From assembly GCF_020085105.1 (NCBI RefSeq), contig NC_058055.1, forward strand, positions 14,323,822-14,387,821: a DNA stretch of 64,000 nt, written 5' to 3'. Numbering within the stretch: position 1 is the first letter of the stretch; every line of letters starts with the position of its first letter. This DNA is from Siniperca chuatsi (taxonomy: Eukaryota; Chordata; Actinopteri; Centrarchiformes; Sinipercidae). The translations under genes were made by a program, and so were the position numbers. The notes under the pieces were generated by a model that was not told the DNA's origin, ran no database searches, and worked only from the letters and a program-made list of their open reading frames with translations. This document shows, one piece after another, positions 22,201 to 59,100 of the stretch.

Positions 22201-25200
22201 TTCAGAGAGCAAAATATATATTCAAAATCAGAACATATTATAAATTCTGAAAACAGTGTCCAGATGACTACGATTGAAACCTTTTCTACGACATAAATAG
22301 GGAATTAATTTGGCATTTGGAATTTTTGACTATCCATTGGCATAGGAAAAATACAGCATTAAGCAACAAAACAGAGCTAATGCTAATAGCTTTTTTTAAG
22401 AGTACAGGGCAGGATTTTTGATTTTTCCTTTAAAAGGCTTGCAATACTATTCTTTACCAGCATTGTGAATTTAAAGTCACTGGCTTCTCTTCTGTATTCT
22501 GCCTCTCCTATCTTGTGCTGCTCTGCCAACAATACAATGCAATGTGAAGCTACAGTGTGTACCGTATACCTGTAATCGCTGTTCAAGATCCGGGAACGTC
22601 TGAGGGAGGTCCTCCACATCTTTTACATCTATTGAAACAGAATACATTATTCAGTTACAGGTGATCATTGTTAAAAATAATAATATTTAGAATGTAATTT
22701 ATTAAATGTTGAGATAAAAACAATGAATAATCAGTACAATGATAGTGCAATACAGAATGTGACATATTAAAAGACAATATTATATACTGTTTAATGATAC
22801 CAACCATTTAACTTACCATTTTGATGCTTTTGCATTACTACAAATTGCACATGCTTTACTGCTGACCATTTTCCAAAGCATACTGTGTGTTTTCTGCAGT
22901 GGAGAAATATTCAGATCTTCTACATCAGTAAAAGTAGCAGTAACTGTAAAAATACTCTGTTAATCAAAAGTCCTTTTACTAAAGTAAATGAATAGAAGAA
23001 TTAGCAACAAAATATACTTAAAGTAAAAGTACTTACTATACAGAATGGTCAGTTTGTGTTACGTTATTATATATTTTGTATTATTGGTTAATTATTATTA
23101 ATGCCTTAAAATGTAAGGGGCATGTTAAAGTTGTTGCTGGTCGAAGTGGGGCTAAGTATTTTATATATTGTTGAATATGCTAATCTATAACAACGCATCT
23201 TTTGATAAGATGATTATTATTGTTTTGTATAAAATCTTAATGTGTATAGTAACTCGTAACTATAGCTGTCAGATAAATGTAGTGGAGTAAAAAGTACAAT
23301 ATTTCCCTCTGAAATGTAGTGATGTCACCTATGTAACATTGCAAAAATCAGGCACATCCTATCTCAAAATGATGCAGAAAAACTAGTCCATGCATTTGTT
23401 GCTTCTAGGCTGGACTATTGCAATTCCTTATTATAAGGCTGCCCGAATAAGGGTCGGGCAGTCCAGTTGATCCAGAATGCCATGGCACGTGTACTGACAA
23501 GAACTAGGAAAAGAGATCATATTTCTCTGCACTGGCTCCCTGTAAAATCCAGAGTAAAATTAAAAATCCTTCTCCTCACCTACAAAGCTCTTAATGGTCA
23601 GGCACCATCATATCTTAAAGATCTCATAATACCTTATTACCCCACTAAAACACTGCGCTCCCAAGATGCAGGGTTACTTGTGGTTCTTACAGTCTCCAAA
23701 AGTAGAATTGGGAGCCAGAGCCTTCAGTTATCAACCTCCTCTCCTGTGGAATCAGGTCCCAGTTTGGATTCGGGAGGCAGACACCATCTCCACATTTAAG
23801 AGTAGGCTAAAGACTTTCCTCTTTGATAAAGCTTATAGTTAGGGCTCGCTTGGGTGAGTCCTGAACCATCCCTTAGTTATGCTGCTATAGGCCTAGACTG
23901 CCAGGAGACTTCCCATGATGCACTGAGCTCCTCTCCCTCTCCATCTGTATGCATTTTTATCCCATTACTGCATGTTACTAACTCTACATCTTCTCTCTCC
24001 CGTAGTTTTGTGCTTTCTCGTCTCTCTCCTCTCTCTTTCTGTCACTTTCAGCAGGTATTTCTGTCTGGGTACGTGATTGTGGGCCACCTGCTGCCCCCCT
24101 GATTGACGACCGCTGCTATAATCATTATTATTAGTCTTATTACTATTATTATCATTATTGTTCCCATCAGTACGGTCAAGACCTGCTCTATAGGAAAAGA
24201 TAACTTCTGTTATGAATTGGCCCTATATAAATAAAATTTAAATTAATTGAAGTATAAAGTAGCAGAAGATTAAGATATGCCAGTAAAGTATTTAGTAACT
24301 GTACTTTCCATCACTGGTTTTTGGATTGATTTCCTTCCAGACGGACTTGATTTCCATTCATGTAAGTACTATGATAACTAGCCTGTAGAGACTTGAAACG
24401 TGTGGGGCATCATGTGGTGATACCACTGCATGCAGCACCTGCTTTGAAAATATTGGAAACATTGAAGGAGACTCTTACATTTGGAATTTACTACAAAAAA
24501 AGAGTTCCTTTAAAAAAACAGGAAGACAAACAAGCAACAATGTATCCTTTTAACTGCTCCTGTTGAAGGGTAATGTGAGGACATGTGTTGTGATTGATTA
24601 CCTACAAGCTTCTGCAAGTTGATTTTCATAGCATGCTAAATGACTGTCTGCCTGAAAAGTAGGAAATCATTCCTATCCCATTTGAAAAGTCATTTCAACT
24701 TCATTTGATAAATCAACATAGAACTGTCTTCTCAGTTAAAATATTTTTTTCATTAATATTGTTTGCTGTATGTCCTTGATGTACAGCCAAGTGACTTGTG
24801 CTACAGGTAGTTGTTTTAATGCCTTTCTCTGCCTCATAAAATGGCCCGAAATGAAACACTATAGGGGTATCTTATATGACACCACAACATAGCAACATAG
24901 TGCTACACTTTTAAATGAGCCTTACTGTACAGCAGTAATGAGCTGTCAGACTGAAAGACATGCAGGGTAAGAATACAGAGGGACAACTATGTGAGCAGAC
25001 AGACAAACACAGTGGGCAAAAAGAACAGACAGACCAGATGTATGGACAGAGAGGGATTCAGACAGACAGACAGAAACAGACAGGTTGTCTGCACCAGCCT
25101 CTGCCTCGCCAGTAATGTCCCCCCTGGAGTTGTGGAACACATGTGGAGAATCCTGGGATGATGCAACTTTCTAAAAGCAGGAGTATTAGTGGGCCAGCCT

Positions 25201-26636
25201 ACAGCCATGGGGTCAATTATGATGTGGGATAAATACAGTTCTCATGCTTAGGATTGACACAATGTGGGGTTATATCTATGCCTGGCATGAAGTCATGAAG
25301 GGCCTAGAGGATGATCCCCAGACAGAGCACAGGTCTCAGCACCCCTGCTGAGAAACACAAGTTCAAAGAGACAACAACATGATTGTCTAGGGAATATCCA
25401 AACATTTTGGAGGTTAGGGTCAGACTGTGTCTGAACAGCTCTGGAGCTACAACTAAAACTAAAACTTGGCATGTAATCATGCTACCATTTGGAGCAGGCC
25501 CTGTACAGTCACTGTGATCCTCAAGATTTATCAAAAAAATGAACCAGCCCACAACTAGACAAAAAAGAAAAGCCAGGTGAACCTAAACTGAATCCATGCA
25601 AATGGTTGGTTGAGGTTGTTAAGGACGGAAGAAAAGGCAAGCTAGAAACAAAGGAACAGCAATGTGAATGATAAAGAAATTAAAAAGTAATTCAGTAAGT
25701 GGCATATTGCCATGTGCGACTGACAAGCAGAATGTCATGGAGTTCAATGAAACTCTGCTCAGAGTCGGATTTGAATGTGTCATTCCTACTACAGCCCTTC
25801 ATCTCACTTCCTAAGAGAAAGACAAGGGGGATCAGAGTCGGGTGGAGTAGAACTGGAAGTGTTAACTGCTTATAAATATAGGCCAGTGTTCTAAAAGCTG
25901 AACAGTGAATCAGGCAGCGGGACACTGTTAGTATTAGAGGGGAAACCTGACTCTGCCATTGCATAGCTGCAGCTGCTATCCCAGTGCCTGGCCCCACTGC
26001 AATAAAACATCCTGACAGATAGTACCTAGCACCATAGGTAGGGTAGACCTTTGAGTATGTGTGTGTGTATGTGTGTGTGTGTGGGAGCGACAAAGAGAAT
26101 TGTGCATGTTTTTGATTGAAGATTAAAGAATTAAATAACGCTAGTCACATAAAAGGTTGTGCAAGTGCTTGTGTGGTTGCATACAAGCGCACAGCTGCGC
26201 ACATGCATGTGTGGTTGGTTTTGAATATGCTGTGGTCCTACAGAAATAGAGGGAGCAGCTGTCTCAGCTACAGCGAATGAACACAGTTAAAGTGATAGGG
26301 TTAGGTTATGTGTGTGTGTGCAGGGGGGCAGATTGTGCCTGGTCTGTTTTGGTGGGAAGTATGTCGTGCATGTGTTCCACATAATCTGGAAATGAAGTGA
26401 GAGTACATGATCGATTGAGTAATAGGTGTAATTAAAATCAAAATAGGTTCTTACACTCATTTTGAGATACTGGAACACAGGTGTGTGTGGGCATTTGTGT
26501 GTGAAGTGGTAGTGTGTGTGTGGATGGCTACAGCATGTGGGTGGGTGTGCGTGTGTTTACCTGATGTGTTGTCGAGGCTGAAGGCGATTCTAACTTCAGA
26601 TTTATCAGGAGACACTCTTCTGGTTGAGGTGATCAT
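16077..26636 (-). CDS. map3k7cl: MAP3K7 C-terminal-like protein, complete coding region
   Basis: MAP3K7CL (TAK1L, C21orf7 in human) resembles the coiled-coil C-terminus of the kinase TAK1 but has no kinase domain; its function is poorly known. Four short exons (26561-26636, 22570-22628, 20916-21031, 16077-16257) join to 143 codons and a stop, close to the 142-residue human form I recall. The start MITSTRRVSPDK, then VRIAFSLDNTS, matches human MISTARVPADKPVRIAFSLND. The middle FPDLEQRLQ/PVPPC matches FPELDQQLQPLPPC, and the coiled coil ends LTEENRTL...RQDSS against human LTEENRTL...RQGSS. Intron phases 1, 0 and 2 are consistent across all three junctions. None of the exons is long enough to be noticed as an ORF. 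It lies between bach1 and grik1, all on the minus strand. Confidence 0.9.
16655..17035 (+). mobile_element. Fossil LINE ORF2 C-terminus
   Basis: The plus-strand translation includes CDLHEIEDEVHFYCSLYDDL, the Cys-His 'NEIEDExHFLxxCPxY' module near the end of ORF2 in several fish LINEs. It ends near gacaataaa-like sequence with an A-rich tail. It is a truncated copy in map3k7cl intron 3. Confidence 0.65.
17255..17797 (+). mobile_element. Non-LTR retrotransposon 3' end
   Basis: The remnant cgccaaaacaaccagacac...cccacaggccatcactctgatgaac, with a tail ending tggccaataaagctgact and gattctg, matches the 3' UTR style of a widespread teleost LINE that ends in gattctg units. No intact ORF remains. Confidence 0.7.
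17800..20915. other. map3k7cl intron 3 (distal part)
   Basis: AT-rich non-coding sequence with minor CA/GT tracts near 18598-18630 and 20045-20075 and one CTCF-type motif at 20521-20533. No exon or element boundary was recognised. Confidence 0.55.
20521..20533 (-). promoter_or_regulatory. CTCF-type motif, minus orientation
   Basis: The minus strand reads CCACTAGATGGCA, again matching CCASYAGRKGGCR at all positions. It lies in map3k7cl intron 3 and points toward the plus-oriented motif at 8131. Confidence 0.5.
20916..21031 (-). CDS. map3k7cl: map3k7cl coding exon 3 (start of coiled coil)
   Basis: 116 nt encoding PVPPCVSLRESVQVYKEHCR, then MAREFHQVKHEIAVLEDR, ending in phase 2 before gtgagt. 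It parallels human VFKQHCQIAEEYHEVKKEI. Confidence 0.9.
22570..22628 (-). CDS. map3k7cl: map3k7cl coding exon 2
   Basis: 59 nt, phase 1 in and phase 0 out, encoding VKDVEDLPQTFPDLEQRLQ between acceptor tttcaatag and donor gtatac. Confidence 0.87.
22895..24320. mobile_element. Teleost 'stepwise TACTT' MITE interrupted by an L2 LINE
   Basis: The left part (gcagtggagaaatattcagatc at 22897, then aaaagtagcagtaactgtaaaaatac) and the right part (aagtataaagtagcagaag...ttccatcactgg, ending near 24317) are the two ends of a family rich in acttaagtaaaagtac words. The element is split by the L2 fragment at 23334-24244. Another copy in reverse orientation is at 43925-44568. Confidence 0.65.
23334..24244 (+). 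mobile_element. L2/Maui-like LINE 3' fragment
   Basis: The frame reads LVHAFVASRLDYCN, then after a stop and a frameshift LIQNAMARVLTRTRKRDHI, LHWLPVKSRVKLKILLLTYK, ALNGQAPSYLKDLI and TLRSQDAGLLVV: the end of the reverse transcriptase ORF of fish L2 elements. The 3' end ggccctatataaataaaatt is the usual L2 tail. It is 5' truncated with in-frame damage, hence inactive. Confidence 0.88.
26561..26636 (-). CDS. map3k7cl: map3k7cl coding exon 1
   Basis: ATG at 26634-26636; 25 codons ending in FSLDNTS plus one base before donor gtaaac. VRIAFSL is identical to human. An acceptor-like gctaacag upstream suggests a separate 5' UTR exon. Confidence 0.87.
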
Positions 26637-27755
26637 TTATCCCTTCATGAGGCCAGAGGCACAAAACAGAGCTGTTAGCACAATCAAAAGGACCTCATGA
26701 AAGACGAGTGATGATGTAATATTGAAACGATTAGCCGATCAACTGAAAATTGACAGCAATTTTAATAATCTTTTGATCATCTAAGTGATTTATCATGAAA
26801 CACATGTCTAGCTTCATAAATGTGTTGATTTCCTGCCTTTCTCTGTTTTATATGACTATACATTGACAATCTCTGGCTTTTAAGCACTTGCTTGGACAGA
26901 ACAATCAATTTGAAAATGCCAAGTTAGGTTCAGGGAAATTGTAAAGGGCATTTTTTTCACTGTTTTATGACATTTTATAGACCAAACAATTAATTGATTG
27001 ATCAAAATAATCAGCAGATTAATCAGTAGTTTCAGCCCTAATTTGATGAATATGTGGTGTTCACTCTGAAACTAAATACTGAACTCAGCAGGCCATTTTA
27101 CAGTGTTCAGTTGGAATGAAAGCCCGCAGACCCTTTGATAAAGCACGTGATTAAACCACACCAGTATGGTGCCTCATGAACACACACACAGAGCCACCGG
27201 TTTCATCATGCATTTTAGAGTTGCAGCGGGATTAAACAATTAGCGAGCTTTGACAGACTGGCTCTGAGGTCTGGATTTTACATGCCACCCCCCACCCCCT
27301 ACCCCAGGCTTTTTATATCAGGGCATTTGCCTGCTTTAACCCTGGTAAACCCTCTGTCTCACACAACATACCTCAATGACCTTCTACTCCAACAAATAGG
27401 CTAAGCACTATTTTTTATTAATGTCTCTCTCTATTATTGGAAAAGAGTTGAAAGGTAAAAATGTGATGTTGTAATGACTGATCAAAGCATGCCTTGTATC
27501 AAAAGACGACAGTATTAGTAAGTGAAATAGTATAATAGTGCACATATTGTAGGCATAGGCTATAATCCACATTATGATGGAGACTAGTATACTCCATACA
27601 TATGGACTATTTCCAGCATGCACTGGGTAGCTGAAAAGGACCCATCTGGGCCAACAGGTCATTGTTACCTGAACTAGCACCCAGGACGACCCAGGAAATT
27701 TCGTATAATAAAGTTTAAAATCAGGTAGCAGTGTACGTCCTCAATAGTGATTGCT
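26637..27755. other. map3k7cl 5' intron or leader region
   Basis: Non-coding stretch upstream of the map3k7cl ATG exon, holding a MITE (26722-27042) and a C-rich tract at 27285-27305 that is G-rich on the gene's sense strand. No exon was recognised. Confidence 0.5.
26722..27042. mobile_element. hAT-like MITE, copy 1
   Basis: Starts near 'gaaacgattagccgatcaac' and ends 'aatcagtagtttcagcccta'. Between them are ttgattgatcaaaataatcagcag and ttttatgacattttatagacc. This is a common teleost non-autonomous element with attgattaatc-rich ends; a sister copy is at 46448-46737. Confidence 0.6.
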
Positions 27756-28260
27756 GTCAGTTCCCCGTCGGATCACTGCTGAGGTCTCTTCAGAAAAAGC
27801 ACAGGTCGTCTCTCAGCCGTTGCGCCCGTGCGCAAATTCAGCAGATATGCAAGTATCTCTCCAATAGTTGCCCTCCACTTCCCTCTTGAGACTCCAACTA
27901 TATTATTTTGTATTCAGAAGTTTTCCAACATAGTAAAGGCGTCCACCACTACACTGGTGTCAGTCAGAGGGACTCCAGCAGCTCAAGTTTGCGTGGGCAT
28001 GGACATGTTATCCACGGACTGCAGCCACGCGGCGGAGAGCAACATAACAGGGCGCAGCCGGTGGAGGAATGCCGTCCGCTGTCCCCCTGTGGCGGCCCGG
28101 GCCCAATTAAATGTCTCAGATGACATGACTTTAGCCCGCAAAAATGCCCATTGCTCCAGCACTGCTTTGAGTGACACGGTCATGCCGGTGGAATGGTCTT
28201 TGGCTTTGCAATAGCTGTGCAATGAGGCAGTTGCTCAGAATGAACATCTCATGCTATAAT
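27756..28260 (-). promoter_or_regulatory. map3k7cl: CpG-rich island, probable map3k7cl promoter and first exon
   Basis: CpG dinucleotides cluster here (gccgttgcgcccgtgcgc, ccacgcggcggag, gcgcagccggtgg, ggcggcccgggcc), in contrast to the CpG-poor surroundings. The block lies about 1.1-1.6 kb upstream of the map3k7cl ATG exon, which seems to need a 5' UTR exon. Strand and start site are inferred. Open frames on both strands give no known protein. A promoter of an unannotated non-coding RNA is the alternative. Confidence 0.45.
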
Positions 28261-31200
28261 AGCTCTAGCGGAAGAAAATAGAGCATCCCGGTCTGTTTTG
28301 GAGCTTGTTTTTGGAATAAAGTACAGGGCGAGCCCACGTTACCGCAGGTATTACTTAGCTACTTTTTATAGGCTACTTAAGGCGAGTTTATTGCACAGGC
28401 CACATCAAACATTATTCAGACTCTTAAAGGTGGGCTTTTTAAAGGGACACTACGCCGAATATATACATAGTGTCAGTTTACCCATCATAAGGAGTACTGC
28501 TCAGCCTGTGAAAACTGTTGTATTGTGACAACAGTAACCCTGATGATGTCATCAGACTGGCATTTAGATTTAGTTACAAACTGTGTATATTCTGAGAGAT
28601 TTACCAGACAGGAAGGGTCTAATGAAAACATTGAATTGCATTATGGGAAGTAGGATTCTGTGTTTTTGGAGATGGACCCATACTAGGGACTAAAAATCAG
28701 GATATCTCCGCTTCTGTTGCTTCAGTTTTGACCATTCTTTATTAAATCTGTCTCTCGCAAGTCCCCCAACTTTATGGAGGTGCAATACTAAATTGCTAGA
28801 GTACCCCTTTTGGATAATAAAACATTTATGTGGCTGTTTTTCCTTTATCATCACAGATGCAGATTGAAGCTCATGGTTTATTTCAGGATGACTTACTTCT
28901 CGTACCTGTCCAGTGAAAACCACCAAATTCTGTGATTTTGAATTTTTCAGATAAACTGAAGGATTAAGAGCTCCTTCAAAGGTTGAGAAAATTCTCCAAC
29001 GTCTTAAGATAAATTAACCAATTTAAAACCCCATTAGATTATATAAAAAATTCAAAAAGGGCTGTTTTACTTTACTCATAAGAAGTTGACAATTTGGAGA
29101 TTTTATTTTATTTTTTTTACACTACAGCAACATATTTAATCTCAATTTGAAACTTGGGTAAAGGGCATCACAATCTGCCTTCCATCTCATCTGTTTATGA
29201 ACTGACATATATGACCAGAATTCATAAGAGGGTTAAACATTATAATAATAACAATGCTAAACTGACCTTAAGCCTTTGTGGACAGGTCTAAAAAGAAAAA
29301 AATGCATCATATATTAGGCCCTGGGGTTTTCTGAAAGAATTAGTGTTACTATGTTGTGTAGTTTTATATCTATAAGACCACTTCACCTGCACACCAGCAG
29401 ATGAGAGCATCCCCCCTGAATTATTTACAGCCAGGCTTTCAGATGGTAGGAGAGAAAGGGAGACACAGAGAGACAAACACAGAGAGAGAGAGATAAATGA
29501 TGCTGTGCACCTCCAAAAGTCCTCCTCCTCCTCGTTTGTCTTCATTGACAGGCTGTTGACACAGACCTGCCTTATCAGCCCCAGACACTGTTCATCTCAT
29601 TGTGATGGATGGGACACACTCAAACATCTGCCACTCTTTTCTGTTGGAGTCACAGTTTAGATTTGATTCTTCTGTACATGCATGTACAGTCGAGATCCTT
29701 GAGTAGTGATAAATGAACCAGACTTGACAGGTTTGAAGGTTTATATGTGAGATTTAAGAAACACAGAGAGGTAGAAATTCTACAGCTTGATAAGAAATGT
29801 ATAAGTGCTTTCTGATGTAAAATGTATTTTTATAATGCAGCTGGTTTTATGCATCAAGGGGGTCAAATTTATCCCGTCTATAATATACTGTTTAAGATGT
29901 CAACAACAGGCGCCTTGAGCTGTCTCTCTATCTTGCATTCTCTGGATCTTTTTCTCAATCTCTTTCTCTTCATCTGTGCAAGAGGTATAGAAGTATGGAT
30001 CATAATCTCTGACCGCCTTACTGACAGCACAAACACACACACTATCCCTTTATCTCTCCCCATTTCTCTGTCACCTCTCCACCATCGCCAAGGTTGAGGG
30101 CTCTGCGTTTCAGGATTATTGAGACAAATGGTTTCTGTGGGTGAAACAAACAAAGACATGAACACAGGTGAAGACAGAGACATTGTCCAACAGCAGAACA
30201 TTGTTCAGGTGAGGTCATCTTAGGTTAGTAAAAAGGAGGGGAGTCCTGCTCAGCCATACAGAATGCCAAGGTCAGAGTTGTAATCCATGGCCTCATTCAT
30301 GACGGATTAGATAATGATAAAAAATAGTGCCTTTGGTTTTGATTAAGAATTATGGGGTTAGGAGATTAGAGACAACCAAACACTATTACATTGGACTGAG
30401 CCCAATCCCAGAATTAATCTGAATACCAAAAAAGAGAAAAACTCATTACATGAAGAGATTAAGAAAAGCTTGGTCCAATTCTCTTAGGATGCACACAAAC
30501 CAGTGCACACAATCCACCGAGAGAAATGTCACAACAAAACCTCTGACTCGAGTAATTTATTAAGTATTTATATCCATTAATTGTTCTTTTCTGTTTGAAA
30601 TGTCATTGCATTAGTTGGTAAAAGCTGGGAATCAGAGGTCAGTTTTGAAAGTCCTGACATTACTGATAATGAATTGAAATAAGATTTAATGCTTAATGTA
30701 CTCCATTAGCAGTCTGTTTCCTCTTTCTTTTTCCCTCTGCAGTTAGTTTCTGACCTACACTTGGTCATGTTGACATTGTCAGCATAATATTTTGTGCATT
30801 TGCGTGTGATTGTATTCTTTACTTGATTGTGATTTTACTGATGGCAGTATTCCCAAAATGTCACTGAATTGCTGGCTTCAATAGGCTTTTCCAAAAGAAC
30901 ACATAGTGCACGTCCAGCCCACTGACAGAGTGCAAGGCAGGTGCACAGTAAGACTAAAGGGGTAAAGGAAGGACAGAAGAGATGAAAAGGGTTGGGCAAG
31001 AGGCGGCAGAGACAAAGAGCATGAGTGAACTTTTACATTGCTCTTCCTTTCTGATTCATTTCTTTTACCCTGAGGTAAAGTTCAGAGGACAGAAACAATC
31101 CTGAGGATATGGGGAAGCTCCTAATGTAGCATGAAGCTAGGAGGATGTGTGGGACTTGTCAATGAAAATATTAATCGATGTCAATGAGAATATTAATCAA

Positions 31201-32335
31201 TGCTCTCTGTATTCATGCTGCAGAGAGGTAACTATGCTGCATACACTGCTGTCAGACGATAGATCGTCCTGGTATAAATTTGTGAAAAAGGAGTAAAGGC
31301 AAATTGAATTTGTAAATTAGTGAAACAAAATCAAATTCAAATTAAGTTTTCATGAAATTTCTTTCAGCACGTATTCCCATAAGTTTTTTTATTAGGAACA
31401 TTTTATAATTTTGTGGGAAGGACTTGTTCTTCCAAAATATAGGTTTTATGTTAATATTATGGTTCTGTCTATGGATCATAAACTCATCATAAATTATATT
31501 GCGCCTTTAATCGGCTGGTAGGTGGGTTATATAACATATATGCCAAGCTTTTAAAGTAGCTTAAAGAGAAGCTTCTCACTTCGCACATCCACTGTCACTA
31601 CTGGGAGACAAGATCTCCCCTCAGGCTTTTAAATAACTTACTGAAAAACAAGACTATTACTCCCAGGGGAACAAGGAAATTGTGTTTTGTCTTTAACCTC
31701 CTGAGAATTTCATGCATTAAAAAAAAATGACTTCTCATTTTGACCTTTCCCTCTCCCTGATATAGCAGGCTGTGTGTGTGTGTGTGGACCTCTTTCCTCA
31801 GAGGTCTCTATCTCTTTTCACTGGCCAGGTTTGGCTCAGCAATCCGCTCTGAAGTCTTCTGCCTGCCAGTAGGCACACAAAGAAATATGCGCACACACCG
31901 CTGCCAACCATAAACAACAACAAATCAGACAACAGTTTGAAAAATGCAAAAATCGTTTTACTCTGAAAATCAGTAAAGTTCTCATACATTTACACAATGG
32001 GAGTATCTATAAAGTGCGCAGATTCAGCTCTGCAAACTGCTCAGAACAGTGAACTAGCCATGAGGGAACAGCAATGGATTATACTATAAGACAGCTTTCA
32101 TTCTCGTAGTCGTCACCTGTTTTAACATTATTAATGTTGACACAAGGCCAAGACTTTGTAAACTACATCTACAGTATAATACTTAATGTATTATCCAGAC
32201 ACATACAGAATAAAGACAGGGGGCGATGAGGAAACAACTTCATATCATTCAGTGGCCCACAAACCAATCTGAGGAGTGGAAAGCGATCAAATAGCAGTCT
32301 CTGATCTACGTTCCATCAGTTTTTAGATCCAAGGC
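28261..32335. other. Intergenic region between map3k7cl and the grik1 3' end
   Basis: No exon was recognised on either strand. It contains simple CT/GA patches near 29455-29495 and otherwise unique-looking AT-rich DNA. The grik1 3' UTR must run left from 32336, but I found no convincing poly(A) hexamer close by. Confidence 0.55.
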
Positions 32336-56152
<23,817 letters not shown>

Positions 56153-59100
56153 CTGCACATGGAGATGGAGGACAAAGACAAAGACCAAGTTGAAATCAGG
56201 AGAGAAGTTTTATTAACTACCACTACCAGTGTGCACAGACACTGTAAGTGCAGCGGTCTCTGTGATAACAGATCTTAATTTGATGGATTCTGTGTGCCTG
56301 TGTGGGTTGAGAAATTCTGCCACCTTTGGTTAAAAATGAAAGCCTTTCAAAACCCACAACACAAACTTTACAAAGCAAGACGGTCAGTCTGAAAACAACA
56401 AGGCTGTTACATTCTCACCTGTCACTAATGCATACTGAGTGTTCCTTGTAGTATCATGAATGTACTCATTTAGTATACCAGCAGCTGTAGGCTACACATA
56501 CTGGATATTGAAAATTCATGATGACGGATAAATGAGTGGGACTTAAAAGCATGAAGTTTGATAAAGTCAAATAGGAACAAATAGAAGTTAATTCAACTAG
56601 AGTAAAATGAAGTGTGTTAAAAGGTAGACGGATATCAGAAATGAATAATGAATTGTGAAATGAAAAATGTTTGTAACATGGAAAATGTTTTAATTTGTGG
56701 AATATGGTAATTACATCCCCCTGTTATTACTTCTAATTCAAATCAACAAGTGGTTGTTAGACCCAGGCAAGTTCAAAACAAGGCACACACATCAAGTGCA
56801 CAACTGCAAACAACTTGTACTGATGAATTTGCTTTCATTTTATCAAATACAAGAAATTTCTAACAGACAGCCTCAGTGAACTGAGTTATTTCTTGCAATA
56901 ATGGCTTTATTAATGGCTATGAAGTTAGTAATGCTTAATTGATCAATTATAAGCCATTAATAAGAACACATTTTGGTTAGCCAGGTTGTAAATCCCATTG
57001 CATGGTGTATATCCTTTCTATTTAATGCAGTTATATATTAATAAACACTTGTGGTTTTCTAATTTTTCTACATCTGCAGTTAAAAATGAGTCATTAATAA
57101 GTCATTAGATAAGGTTTTATTCATTAAACTAATCAGTCAAAGGGATTTCACAAACTGGAAACCCAAAAATTATGCGAGAAAGTGTTATTAACTATTAATA
57201 AAGACTACAACTTAGTTACAACTTATAACCCCTTTGTAAAGGGCGCCTTATTAGAAAGTATCATATTATACAACTGACATCAGGTAGAACACATTACAGT
57301 AGTCAAAATGTAGTCTTCATCCCATTCACAGAAGCCAGACATGGAAAGGATACACAAAAACAGTTGTATAAGTCTACAGTAACCCAGATGAGGTCTACAA
57401 CATCCATAAATATTTGTTGTACAAAACGGCACAACATTCTGCATAATCTAAAATTACACCAAATGTTCTCTGCAGCCTGACTTAATGGGGGTCATTTCAG
57501 ATAGTTCTTTTTATGCAAACCAAATCTCCCAGTCATAAACAAAGCCATAAATACGTTATGTCCACAATAAAATATAATATTTGTAGTTTCAGTACCTCCA
57601 GCTTCAATATCCTACGAGCAGAGAATTAATTTGGAATTCCCACAGAAGCATGCAAACGAAGATGAATATTAAGTGCTCAAAGACAAACAATCAGAATTTT
57701 TCTGCGAGGCATAAAGCATATTTTAAACACTTTGTTTCTCAAAGTGAAGGAAAAGTCATATGGATCCACATGTAACCATTCCATTGTTCTCACTTTTGCG
57801 GTACGGGGACTCAAGGCACACACAACTCACTGCATGGACCAGCTGTCAGCAGGCTTTGACGAAACAATGCTGTTCAGACAGACTTCTGAAATCGCCCCAA
57901 AACTCCTCATCAACATCCTGTCATCCGGGTGCAGAAGATGTGAAGTGAGGACTCAAAGGCAAGATGAAATGGCAGTAGCGTAATTGCTCCCGCAGTGCGA
58001 AAGGACAGGAAATAAAAAGGCTTTAAAAGCTTCTCATGAAGGCTCAAAACGGGCTTTTGAATGATGAGTCATGTCACGTCAGTTAAAAGTCTAACATAAT
58101 CATTGGACAGGTAATTGTCAGTCTTGTAGTTACATTTTGGAGGGTAGTTTCAGCTTGAAACAGCAAGTTTTTTCTCCCTCCTGTTTGCTCAGACTGAATC
58201 TAATTATAAACAATTTGGTCTATTTGTTCAGTTCTAGTAAAATGTTTCCTTTCATATTATAAAAGATTTCAATGACTTCCCCAGCTCATACTTTTTTTAA
58301 AACATATTGCAGTTTTACACTCACTCTGAAATTATGTGTCAGAACAGAGACAACAGTAGAGATGTAGAGTAGAAATCCTGGAAGTTTGCTGTGATTGTTT
58401 GGTTTGCTCAGAAGCACTACAGCAGTTGAGTGCCATTGCATTCATTTACTGTATTGTTTACTGTAAATGAAGAATGATGCAGCAAAAGAAAGTATACCCC
58501 ACTTACCACACAGAAACTGGTAATATTTAAGAAAAATAGAACTTGCCATAAGAACACAACGAAGACAGAATAAGTTATAGTAATCTTGCACACCAGTGGA
58601 CTCAATAGAATTCTATATAACTTTATCTGCATGCTATCATCATTTTTCTACAAGCATTACGTTATTCAAGCGCAAGTAAATAAGTGTGCATGTTGTCGAA
58701 CAAACTGTACTGTAATGAAGGAATAATAATGCATATGGGATCTGAAATGTTATCCACTTATGTCATCAATCAATAGGCTGTTATGGCTCACAATACAGTA
58801 AACATGCCTTTCTGTAAAACATTTTGTTCATTTAACAAAGGAAGTACACTTATTCTCTTTCTTGCCAAGAGTCAAATGATGATGATAGATACCACTCTCG
58901 TGTCTGTACAGTAAATAAGAAGCTGGAGCCAGTACTCTGTTAGCTTAGCTTAGCACAACGACTGGAAACAGGGGGAAACAGCTAGCCTTGCTCTGTCAAA
59001 AGGTCAAATAAAATTTAAAAAATACGCTTACCAGCACCTCTTAAGCTCACTATTAACACGTTATACCATGTTTGTTTAATCTGTACAAAAACAAAATATA

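Noticed and set aside
27828..28214. 128-codon plus ORF over the CpG island
   Set aside because: Open because of GC content; no domain seen. Kept only as part of the CpG-island finding.
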